Source of the DNA: Chitinophaga pinensis
Lineage (GTDB): Bacteria > Bacteroidota > Bacteroidia > Flavobacteriales_D > Crocinitomicaceae
NCBI GenBank assembly: GCA_945861175.1
Contig: CAMATR010000010.1
Location: 1-15,230 of the forward strand
DNA length: 15,230 nt
Reading direction: 5' to 3'
Shown here: positions 6,229 to 13,359 of the stretch, one piece after another
How positions within the stretch are numbered: the stretch's first letter is position 1
Layout of the letters: every line of letters starts with the position of its first letter
Notes under the pieces: generated by a model
The model's input: only the letters and a program-made list of their open reading frames with translations
The model's database searches: none
Told to the model about the DNA's origin: nothing
Translations under genes and position numbers: made by a program

Positions 6229-8895
6229 ATGTTCCAAAGTATCAAACATACATATATTCTTTTTATTATTTGCTCACTTCTGACGGCATGTAATCAGACA
6301 AAGTATGTTCCAGAGGGTAAGTTCTTAATCAAGAAAAATAAAGTGAGTATCTCAGGAGACGACTTGACGTACGACATGGTAAATCCAATCATTCGACAGC
6401 AGCCAAATTATAAAACCTTTGGTTTTAAGATGAAACTTTGGGCTTACAATCGAATAGATTCAACCGTAGTTGCTGAAAAGAGATTGAAACTAAATTACAA
6501 ATTACGTAAGACCAATGAGCATAAAATATTGAGGCAACAACACGTCAATAATAAAAGAATTGCGAAAGCTAGGAAAAAGGGTAGAGAGCTTTATACAGAA
6601 AAAATTATTTACCTCAAGGATACCGTGAATGTAAAATTATTTCTTCGCGAATGGTTCAAATATAAACTTGGAGAAAAACCCGTAGTTTTTGACAGTCTTA
6701 TTTTTAATAAGTCGAAAGAACAATTAAATGTCTTTTTAAAAAATAAAGGATTTTTTAGAGGCTCAGTGACTGCTGAGGTGGTTGAATTGCGACGGAGGAA
6801 AGTAAAGGTCAGATATAAAATCGAATCTGGTAAACGTTTTATTATCGATTCTGTTTATATGGTTTTTTCAAATCCAATTATAAAACCTAATTACGAGAAT
6901 TATGTTCTCAAAACAGAGGGTGGAAATTTAGTTGGGCAACCATTTGACAAAGATTTATTGGGAGAATATAGAGATAATGTGGCTAAATACATGAGGGACA
7001 ATGCTTTCTATGGATTTAGCAATTCCAATATAAGTTATGTTGCAGATACCTCTTTTACAGATATGACTGTACATCTCGGTGTTGTTTTTTCGGATCGAAT
7101 GCTACAATCGGTCTCAAAGCGTGACTCCTTGATTGCAGTAAAACATAAAGTTATGTTTATTAAGAATGTCTATTTCCACATTGCGGACACATCTTATTTT
7201 AAAGGTAATTTCAAAAAAACACTTCAAGACATGGGTCTTACGCTATTAGATGATCAGTATTTTGTGAGAACAATTGATACTTTTCAGTATGCAGAGAGAA
7301 AAGTCAGCCACTCGGATGAATTGGATATGAAACGAATTGCAACATTTTTATATAACGGTGAATTGAAAATTGACCCAGATGTAATTGAATTACAGAATTA
7401 TTTGGAAAAAGAGAATTATTATAAAGAATATTACCTTGAGCGTTCTTATAAAAGACTAATTCAATTAGATCTTTTTCAGGTAATAAAGCCCGTCATAGTT
7501 GAAGTCCCAGGAACTAAATACCTGGATATTCACTATTATTTAGTGCCTTCTCAGAAACAAAGTTTAGGTTTTGAGCCGAGAGCAACAAATAGTAACGGTT
7601 TCCTGGGTGTATCAGCATCAATTAATTATACAAATAAAAATCTTTTCGGCGGAGCTGAAAAAATGGTGTTTTCAGTAGGTGGGGGATTTGAATCTCAGCC
7701 ACCTGTATTTGATCAAAGCATAGATGGCCAACCGATACAAAAACCTGGTAGAAGTTTTAATACATTTGAAATTGGACCAAGTTTGAAATTTGATATCCCT
7801 GGATTATTCCCAACTAAGGTGACGGCACTTTCTAAGAGACAGCGACCGAGAACAATAATGTCTGTAGCTTATAATTATCAGGATAGATCAGATTTTACAA
7901 GACATATTTTACAGCTAAATTATTTATGGAAATTTTATGTAGATAAAACACAAATTTTTCAGATTGGCTTGCCAGGCTTATCTGTGATTAAATTTGTTGA
8001 TATTAAAAACTCCCCTGCTTTTGAGCAAGTGTTGACTAATCTCAATGACTTGTTCTTGCGAAATGCGTATAGTAATCAATTTATTTGGCAAGACCTCCGT
8101 TTTACATTTGAATACAATAACAAAGAAGACGAAAACAAAAAGAGGGCCAACTTTTTATTCAATTCTTCATTTGATCCTGCGGGAAATTTACTTTCACTGT
8201 TTAAAAATAGACAGGATACATTGTCTAACGGGCAATACAGTATCTTCAGTGTAGCATATTCGCAATTTGCTCGATTAGACAATGAAATGATATACTCTTA
8301 TCCTATGTCTAACAAGAAAAGTGTGCATGCTCGATTGCAGGCAGGTATTGGTATACCTTATGGAAATACAAAAACTTCTTTGCCATATGATTACGCTTTT
8401 TTTGCCGGAGGTTCGAATGATAATAGAGGATGGAGAGCTCGAGCTCTAGGCCCTGGATCTTATAAGTACTACCTTGACACGAATAGAACAGCGACTCAAA
8501 TTAGTGATATTCGGCTTGGGGCTTCAAGTGAATTTCGTTTTTCCATGAGTGATGTTTTGAAAGGGGCTATATTTATAGATGCAGGAAATACTTGGACTTA
8601 CAATTTAGATAAGAATCGTTTAGGGAGTCAATTTTCCAACAATTGGTTCAGAGAAATTGCGGTGTCTTCAGGGATCGGTTTTAGAATGGATTTTGATTTC
8701 TTTATTTTACGACTTGATTTAGGTATTCCTATTACTAACCCTTCTATGCCAATTGGTGAAAGATGGATTTTCAATCGAGAAAGACCAAATTATATAAGTG
8801 AAGGTATAAATACCTTTGGATTGGATAAATACCAGAGATATTTACCAAAACCATTTACTCCAGTGTTTCATTTTGGTATCGGATTTCCTTTCTGA
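6229..8895 (+). CDS. TamL-like Omp85 outer-membrane assembly lipoprotein (BamA/TamA superfamily)
   Basis: An 888-residue Omp85-type protein. The N-terminus is a lipoprotein signal with lipobox LLTAC and acylated Cys21. It continues with NQTKYVPEGKFLIKKNKVSI, the hallmark start of Bacteroidota TamL-like proteins, which unlike proteobacterial BamA/TamA are lipoproteins. Residues of about 25-430 form the periplasmic POTRA-type region (for example FLKNKGFFRGSVTAEVVELR and YKIESGKRFIIDSVYM). From about 440 the sequence is a 16-strand-type barrel: GFEPRATNSNGFLGVSASI, and AGGSNDNRGWRARALGPGSY with the R733-G734-W735 version of the (V/I)RGF loop motif. It ends in a terminal aromatic, FHFGIGFPF. The family inserts or assembles proteins, and perhaps other cargo, in the outer membrane. 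It is probably monocistronic, and its TGA abuts the stop of the convergent helicase. TamL versus a second BamA-like paralogue is inferred from the lipobox and N-terminus. Confidence 0.87.
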   Translation: MFQSIKHTYILFIICSLLTACNQTKYVPEGKFLIKKNKVSISGDDLTYDMVNPIIRQQPNYKTFGFKMKLWAYNRIDSTVVAEKRLKLNYKLRKTNEHKILRQQHVNNKRIAKARKKGRELYTEKIIYLKDTVNVKLFLREWFKYKLGEKPVVFDSLIFNKSKEQLNVFLKNKGFFRGSVTAEVVELRRRKVKVRYKIESGKRFIIDSVYMVFSNPIIKPNYENYVLKTEGGNLVGQPFDKDLLGEYRDNVAKYMRDNAFYGFSNSNISYVADTSFTDMTVHLGVVFSDRMLQSVSKRDSLIAVKHKVMFIKNVYFHIADTSYFKGNFKKTLQDMGLTLLDDQYFVRTIDTFQYAERKVSHSDELDMKRIATFLYNGELKIDPDVIELQNYLEKENYYKEYYLERSYKRLIQLDLFQVIKPVIVEVPGTKYLDIHYYLVPSQKQSLGFEPRATNSNGFLGVSASINYTNKNLFGGAEKMVFSVGGGFESQPPVFDQSIDGQPIQKPGRSFNTFEIGPSLKFDIPGLFPTKVTALSKRQRPRTIMSVAYNYQDRSDFTRHILQLNYLWKFYVDKTQIFQIGLPGLSVIKFVDIKNSPAFEQVLTNLNDLFLRNAYSNQFIWQDLRFTFEYNNKEDENKKRANFLFNSSFDPAGNLLSLFKNRQDTLSNGQYSIFSVAYSQFARLDNEMIYSYPMSNKKSVHARLQAGIGIPYGNTKTSLPYDYAFFAGGSNDNRGWRARALGPGSYKYYLDTNRTATQISDIRLGASSEFRFSMSDVLKGAIFIDAGNTWTYNLDKNRLGSQFSNNWFREIAVSSGIGFRMDFDFFILRLDLGIPITNPSMPIGERWIFNRERPNYISEGINTFGLDKYQRYLPKPFTPVFHFGIGFPF

Positions 8896-11178
8896 TTAAT
8901 CTTCAATAATAGCGAGGTTTGCAAATCGCAACAAAACGGTTTTAGCGCCATGATTAGGGAAAAATATCGTTGCCTTTTTATCAGCGCCTTCACCTTCTAT
9001 TTTTGTTACTTTTCCTTTACCGAATCGGTCATGCATGACATTGTAGCCTACTTTTAAATCTCCTAACACATTCTGATCATTTTTTCCCGGTCCAACTTTA
9101 TCAATTGATTTAAAACTTCCTGAATTTGATCCAAGAGGTTTATTTAAACCTCCAGATAGTGAACGTTCAAAACCTCCTGAAAAACCGCTAAGTGACTTGC
9201 CTACTCCACGCTGTGGTGTTTCGATATGTAGATAATTTTGATCTATTTCATCGATAAATCTGCTCGGTTCTGAGGTTACTAAACTCCCCCAATTGAAACG
9301 TGATGCAGCATAAGAAAGTGTACAAGATTCTTTTGCTCTTGTAATTGCAACATAAAAAAGGCGCCGCTCTTCTTCAAGATCAGTCCTTGAATTTAAGGCC
9401 ATTTGGGATGGAAACAGATTTTCTTCCAGACCAACAAGAAAAACATGCGGAAATTCCAATCCTTTACTAGAATGGATTGTCATAAGTGTTACATGATTTT
9501 TTTCTTCAGTGCTTTGTTGATCGGCATCGGTAAGTAATGCCACATCAATCATAAATTCAGAAAGTGAAAGGTCTGCATCTTCTACTTGAGAAATAGTAAA
9601 TTCTTTAATTCCAGCCAGTAATTCTTCAATATTCTGATACCGCTCCACTTCCTCTGGCCCCTTATCCTTCTCGTTGTATAATTCCCTTAAAATTCCCGAA
9701 GATTTTGCGATTGTTTGAGCGAGCTCATATGCGTTCAACTTATCAAGTTGTGCAGCAAAACTACTTATCATTGTCGCGAATTCATAGAGCTTACTTTTTG
9801 TCCCAGCATTCAGGGCAACAGGGTATTGTTGAAAATTGTTAATCACATCCCAAATACTCACTCCATAAGTTGATGCCGCAATTATGATATTTTCAATGGA
9901 TGTTTTTCCAATCCCGCGTTTTGGATAGTTAATTACCCTTTTAAGGGCCTCTTCATCTCTATGATTTGTTGTCAAACGAAAATAGGAGAGAAGGTCTTTA
10001 ATTTCTTTCCGTTGATAGAAGGAAATACCACCATAGATTTTGTAGGGTATATTAATTTTTCTTAATGCTTCTTCAAAAGATCGAGATTGTTTATTGGTTC
10101 GATAAAGAATAGCAAAAGCATTGTATGTCTCAACTCCACTTTGTTTAAAATTGAAAATTTTGTTGGTTATAACTTTTCCTTCCTCATTGTCCGTAAGTGT
10201 TCGTACCACATTGATTTTTGAGCCGTCACTATTGTCAGTCCATACTGTCTTTTTAATTTGATCTTGGTTTTTGGAAATAATGCTGTTGGCGGCTTCAACG
10301 ATATTCTTAGTGCTGCGATAATTTTGCTCTAGCTTGAATAATTTGAAATCAGGATAATCTTTCCTAAAATTAAGTATGTTCTGAATATTTGCACCGCGGA
10401 ATGAATAGATACTTTGAGCGTCATCGCCAACAACGCAAATATTCTCATACACAGCTGCTAGTTTTTTAATAATAAGATACTGAGCATAATTGGTATCTTG
10501 GTACTCATCAACTAAAATATATTTGAATTTTTGCTGATAGTAATGAAGCACATCAGGGAAATCCCGAAGTAGCACGTTTGTTTGATATAAAAGATCATCA
10601 AAATCCATAGCACCTGCCCTAAAACAGCGTGTTACATAAGTTTTATAGACATTTGCTAACTCGGGTCGCCGTGATTGTTCATCCTCTTTCATTATATCAG
10701 CATTCTGCGCGTATGCATCAGCAGAAATAAGGTTGTTTTTAGCAGAAGATATTCTACTAAGCACCATCCCAGATTTGTATATTTTATCATCAAGATTGAG
10801 CTCTTTGACAATGTCTTTGAGCAAGCTTTTGGAATCCTGAGTATCGTAAATTGTAAAATTTGTTGGATAACCTATTCTATCAGAATTGTATCTAAGAATA
10901 CGCGAAAAAACTGAGTGAAATGTTCCCATTGTGATATTCTTCGCTTCTGTTCCGCCGACGATTTTCCCAATACGTTCAGTCATTTCTCTGGCTGCTTTAT
11001 TCGTAAATGTAAGCGCCATAACGTTAAATGGATCAATGCCTTGTTCAAGCATATATGCGATTCGAAACGTAAGTACTCTTGTTTTTCCGGAACCTGCTCC
11101 AGCGATTACCATTGTAGGCCCATGAATACTCTTCACGGCCTCCAGTTGGCTAGCATTCAATTCGTTGAGATAACTCAT
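8896..11178 (-). CDS. pcrA: UvrD/PcrA superfamily 1A DNA helicase
   Basis: A complete 760-residue ATP-dependent 3'-5' DNA helicase. All SF1A motifs are intact: Q-motif LNASQLEAV (Q11); Walker A AGAGSGKT (26-33, K32); motif Ia ALTFTNKAAREM; TFHSVFSRILR; Walker B ILVDEYQDTN (221-230, D224/E225); motif III VVGDDAQSIYSFRGA (249-263); motif IV LEQNYRSTKNI (283-293); motif V VTLMTIHSSKGLEFPHVFLV (563-582); and motif VI EERRLFYVAITRAKES (603-618). A Gly/Ser-rich linker of about 656-700 joins a C-terminal Tudor-like domain (VGYNVMHDRFGKGKVTKIEG, about 709-757), the PcrA/UvrD part that contacts RNA polymerase in characterised homologues. Expected roles are nucleotide-excision and mismatch repair, clearing of stalled replication forks and transcription-coupled repair. 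The ATG at 11178 fits the family start. It is divergent from fbaA. Confidence 0.95.
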   Translation of the reverse strand: MSYLNELNASQLEAVKSIHGPTMVIAGAGSGKTRVLTFRIAYMLEQGIDPFNVMALTFTNKAAREMTERIGKIVGGTEAKNITMGTFHSVFSRILRYNSDRIGYPTNFTIYDTQDSKSLLKDIVKELNLDDKIYKSGMVLSRISSAKNNLISADAYAQNADIMKEDEQSRRPELANVYKTYVTRCFRAGAMDFDDLLYQTNVLLRDFPDVLHYYQQKFKYILVDEYQDTNYAQYLIIKKLAAVYENICVVGDDAQSIYSFRGANIQNILNFRKDYPDFKLFKLEQNYRSTKNIVEAANSIISKNQDQIKKTVWTDNSDGSKINVVRTLTDNEEGKVITNKIFNFKQSGVETYNAFAILYRTNKQSRSFEEALRKINIPYKIYGGISFYQRKEIKDLLSYFRLTTNHRDEEALKRVINYPKRGIGKTSIENIIIAASTYGVSIWDVINNFQQYPVALNAGTKSKLYEFATMISSFAAQLDKLNAYELAQTIAKSSGILRELYNEKDKGPEEVERYQNIEELLAGIKEFTISQVEDADLSLSEFMIDVALLTDADQQSTEEKNHVTLMTIHSSKGLEFPHVFLVGLEENLFPSQMALNSRTDLEEERRLFYVAITRAKESCTLSYAASRFNWGSLVTSEPSRFIDEIDQNYLHIETPQRGVGKSLSGFSGGFERSLSGGLNKPLGSNSGSFKSIDKVGPGKNDQNVLGDLKVGYNVMHDRFGKGKVTKIEGEGADKKATIFFPNHGAKTVLLRFANLAIIED

Positions 11179-11375
11179 TCAGAATAAAGGTGTTGGTTGT
11201 TTATATTTTAGGAAAATACATTTAGAATATCCTAAGACAAAAGTAACAAAATGAAAGATTTAATAGCCTATTTGCATCTTCATTTTTTTAACAATTGTCA
11301 GTAAAATAGGACACGAACATTTTTAAAGTAGGCTGAAAAATTGTAAATTCGCAAACTTGAAAATAAAATAGTTTT
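11179..11375. promoter_or_regulatory. Divergent intergenic region between pcrA and fbaA
   Basis: This 197-base AT-rich spacer is the longest gene-free stretch in the window and must carry the promoters of both flanking genes. On the minus strand TACTTTTG (11245-11238) matches the Bacteroidota -7 consensus TAnnTTTG about 60 bases before the helicase start. On the plus strand TAAATTCG (11344-11351) is a one-mismatch version 24 bases before the fbaA ATG. Neither has a convincing -33 TTG at the usual distance. No strong hairpin, riboswitch-like fold or repeat is apparent by eye. Confidence 0.5.
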
Positions 11376-12443
11376 ATGAGTCATTCAATTAAGTCTGGAG
11401 TTGCAACTGGAGATCAAGTTCAAAAGATTTTTCAATATGCGAAGGAAATGAGTTTTGCGCTTCCAGCAATTAATGTGACGAGTTCGAGCACCGTAAATGC
11501 TGTTATGGAAACTGCTGCAAAGTTGAAAGCACCTGTTATTATTCAGTTTTCGAATGGTGGTGCACATTTTTTTGCGGGAAAAAGTTTATCGAACGAAAAC
11601 GAAAAAGCTGCAATTGCTGGCGGTATAGCTGGCGCAAAGCATATTCATACGCTTGCTAAAGCTTATGGCGCAACTGTTATATTGCATACCGATCACTGCG
11701 CGAAGAATTTATTGCCATGGATCGATGGTTTGCTTGACGCAAGTGAAGAGCATTTTAAGTTAACAGGTCAACCTTTGTACAGCTCTCATATGCTCGATTT
11801 ATCTGAAGAGCCAATTAAAGAGAATATTGAGATTTGCAAAAAATACCTTACTCGAATGAGTAAAATGGGAATGACGCTTGAGATTGAGTTAGGAATTACA
11901 GGTGGTGAAGAAGATGGTGTAGATAATTCGGATATAGATAGTTCCAAGTTGTATACGCAGCCTGAAGAGGTCGCATATGCCTATGAAGAACTTATCAAGG
12001 TCTCTGATAAATTTACTATTGCTGCTGCTTTTGGAAATGTTCATGGGGTTTATAAACCTGGAAATGTGAAATTGACACCAAAGATTTTGAAGAATTCTCA
12101 AGAATATGTTCAGAATAAATTTCATACCCGAAATAACCCAGTTGATTTTGTGTTTCACGGAGGTTCAGGTTCAACTCTAGAAGAGATTCGTGAGGCCATT
12201 AGCTATGGTGTGATCAAAATGAACATAGATACTGATTTGCAATTTGCTTTTACGGAAGGAGTAGGAGATTATGTAGTAGATAAAATTGACTACCTTAAAA
12301 ATCAAATTGGAAATCCTGAGGGAGATGATAAACCAAATAAAAAATACTACGATCCAAGAAAATGGATGCGTGAAGGAGAGCTTACTTTCAATGATCGTCT
12401 GATGAAAGCATTTGAAGACTTAAACAATATTAATACACTTTAA
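11376..12443 (+). CDS. fbaA: Fructose-bisphosphate aldolase, class II
   Basis: A full-length (355-residue) zinc-dependent aldolase that reversibly cleaves fructose-1,6-bisphosphate to dihydroxyacetone phosphate and glyceraldehyde-3-phosphate in glycolysis and gluconeogenesis. All active-site residues line up with E. coli FbaA at a constant offset of three: D106 (proton transfer) and zinc ligand H107 in VILHTDHCAKN, E171 in TLEIELGITGGEEDGVDN, zinc ligands H223 in GNVHGVYKPGN and H261 in FHGGSGST, whose Gly/Ser loop binds phosphate. KMNIDTDLQFAF supplies the second phosphate-binding segment. This places it in class IIA (FbaA subtype) rather than the shorter class IIB tagatose type. The ATG at 11376 has no Shine-Dalgarno upstream, as is usual in this phylum. 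accD follows after 23 bases with no terminator between, so the two are probably co-transcribed. Confidence 0.97.
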   Translation: MSHSIKSGVATGDQVQKIFQYAKEMSFALPAINVTSSSTVNAVMETAAKLKAPVIIQFSNGGAHFFAGKSLSNENEKAAIAGGIAGAKHIHTLAKAYGATVILHTDHCAKNLLPWIDGLLDASEEHFKLTGQPLYSSHMLDLSEEPIKENIEICKKYLTRMSKMGMTLEIELGITGGEEDGVDNSDIDSSKLYTQPEEVAYAYEELIKVSDKFTIAAAFGNVHGVYKPGNVKLTPKILKNSQEYVQNKFHTRNNPVDFVFHGGSGSTLEEIREAISYGVIKMNIDTDLQFAFTEGVGDYVVDKIDYLKNQIGNPEGDDKPNKKYYDPRKWMREGELTFNDRLMKAFEDLNNINTL

Positions 12444-12466
12444 TTGATTATTTCAATTTATAAACT

Positions 12467-13312
12467 ATGAGTTGGTTCAAAAGAAATAAGGAGGGAATAA
12501 CCACTTCGACGAAGGAAAAAAAGGAAACACCTGAAGGTCTTTGGTCGAAATGTTCGAGATGTAAAACACTTTTTACAGCTGATGACTTAGCTAAAAACAA
12601 CTATGTTTGTGATAGATGTTCGCATCATGAGCGGATTGGATCTGAAGAGTATTTTTCTATTCTTTTTGATAAAGGGGAATACCTTGAAATGGATGAGAAA
12701 TTGACCTCCGGCGATCCATTGAATTTTGAGGACACGAAAAAATATACAGATAGAGTTAAGGCAACTCAAAAATCTTCTGGTTTATATGATGCTATTAGAA
12801 CTGCTAAAGGTAAATTAGATGGTGTTGATTTCGTTGTTGCCGCAATGGACTTCTCTTTCATTGGTGGGTCAATGGGTTCTGTAATGGGTGAGAAAATAGC
12901 ACGTGCGATTGACGAGGCAATTCGTATACAGGCTCCTTTCATGATTATTTCTAAATCCGGAGGTGCAAGAATGATGGAAGCAGGATATTCGTTAATGCAA
13001 ATGGCTAAAATATCAGGAAAATTGGGACAATTGGCTGAGGCTAAATTACCTTACATATCATTTTTGACTGATCCAACAACTGGTGGAGTGACTGCTTCCT
13101 TCGCAATGCTTGGTGATATCAATATCGCTGAACCAGAATCATTGATTGGTTTTGCTGGGCCGCGTGTGGTAAAAGAAACAATTGGGCGCGATCTTCCCGA
13201 AGGATTTCAAACCGCTGAATTTGTATTGGAACACGGCTTTTTAGATTATATTGTGGACAGAACAAAACTGAAGGAAACACTTTCCTTGTCTTTAAAGTTC
13301 TTTATGAACTAA
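12467..13312 (+). CDS. accD: Acetyl-CoA carboxylase carboxyltransferase subunit beta
   Basis: A complete 281-residue protein. It starts with the AccD zinc ribbon, WSKCSRC then VCDRC, with C29, C32, C48 and C51 as the four ligands. The crotonase-fold carboxyltransferase domain follows: AAMDFSFIGGSMGSVMGEKI, SKSGGARMMEAG (162-173), TDPTTGGVTASFAMLGD (201-217) and IGFAGPRVVKETIGRDLPEG. With AccA it moves the carboxyl group from carboxybiotin (on AccB) to acetyl-CoA, giving malonyl-CoA for fatty-acid synthesis. Length is close to other Bacteroidota AccD proteins and somewhat shorter than the E. coli protein (304 residues). No other acc gene is in the window, so accA is encoded elsewhere, as is common. 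It sits 23 bases after fbaA and is followed immediately by a strong palindromic terminator. Confidence 0.97.
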   Translation: MSWFKRNKEGITTSTKEKKETPEGLWSKCSRCKTLFTADDLAKNNYVCDRCSHHERIGSEEYFSILFDKGEYLEMDEKLTSGDPLNFEDTKKYTDRVKATQKSSGLYDAIRTAKGKLDGVDFVVAAMDFSFIGGSMGSVMGEKIARAIDEAIRIQAPFMIISKSGGARMMEAGYSLMQMAKISGKLGQLAEAKLPYISFLTDPTTGGVTASFAMLGDINIAEPESLIGFAGPRVVKETIGRDLPEGFQTAEFVLEHGFLDYIVDRTKLKETLSLSLKFFMN

Positions 13313-13348
13313 AAATAAAGTCCCGATTAATCGGGACTTTATTTTTTT
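13311..13348. terminator. Bidirectional intrinsic terminator between accD and cyanophycin synthetase
   Basis: Positions 13311-13346 form a perfect inverted repeat with 18-base arms meeting between 13328 and 13329. The core arm is AATAAAGTCCCGATT, so the RNA would make a long stem with a CCCG/CGGG centre and a TTAA loop. A T-tract (13342-13348) follows on the plus strand, and the A-run at 13311-13315 gives U residues for minus-strand transcripts. It starts within the accD stop codon and ends 12 bases before the stop of the convergent gene, so it can terminate both. Confidence 0.93.
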
Positions 13349-13359
13349 AAGTTATTCTT

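Noticed and set aside
10675..11187. Two back-to-back plus-strand open frames (10675-10914 and 10915-11187) opposite the start of the helicase gene
   Set aside because: They lie antisense to conserved helicase motifs, have no recognisable domain and show composition expected of the reverse complement of a coding gene; treated as shadows.
11291..11310. ACAATTGT palindrome in the pcrA-fbaA spacer as an operator
   Set aside because: The ACAATTGT core is only eight bases and expected by chance in AT-rich DNA; no second copy or regulator gene is nearby.
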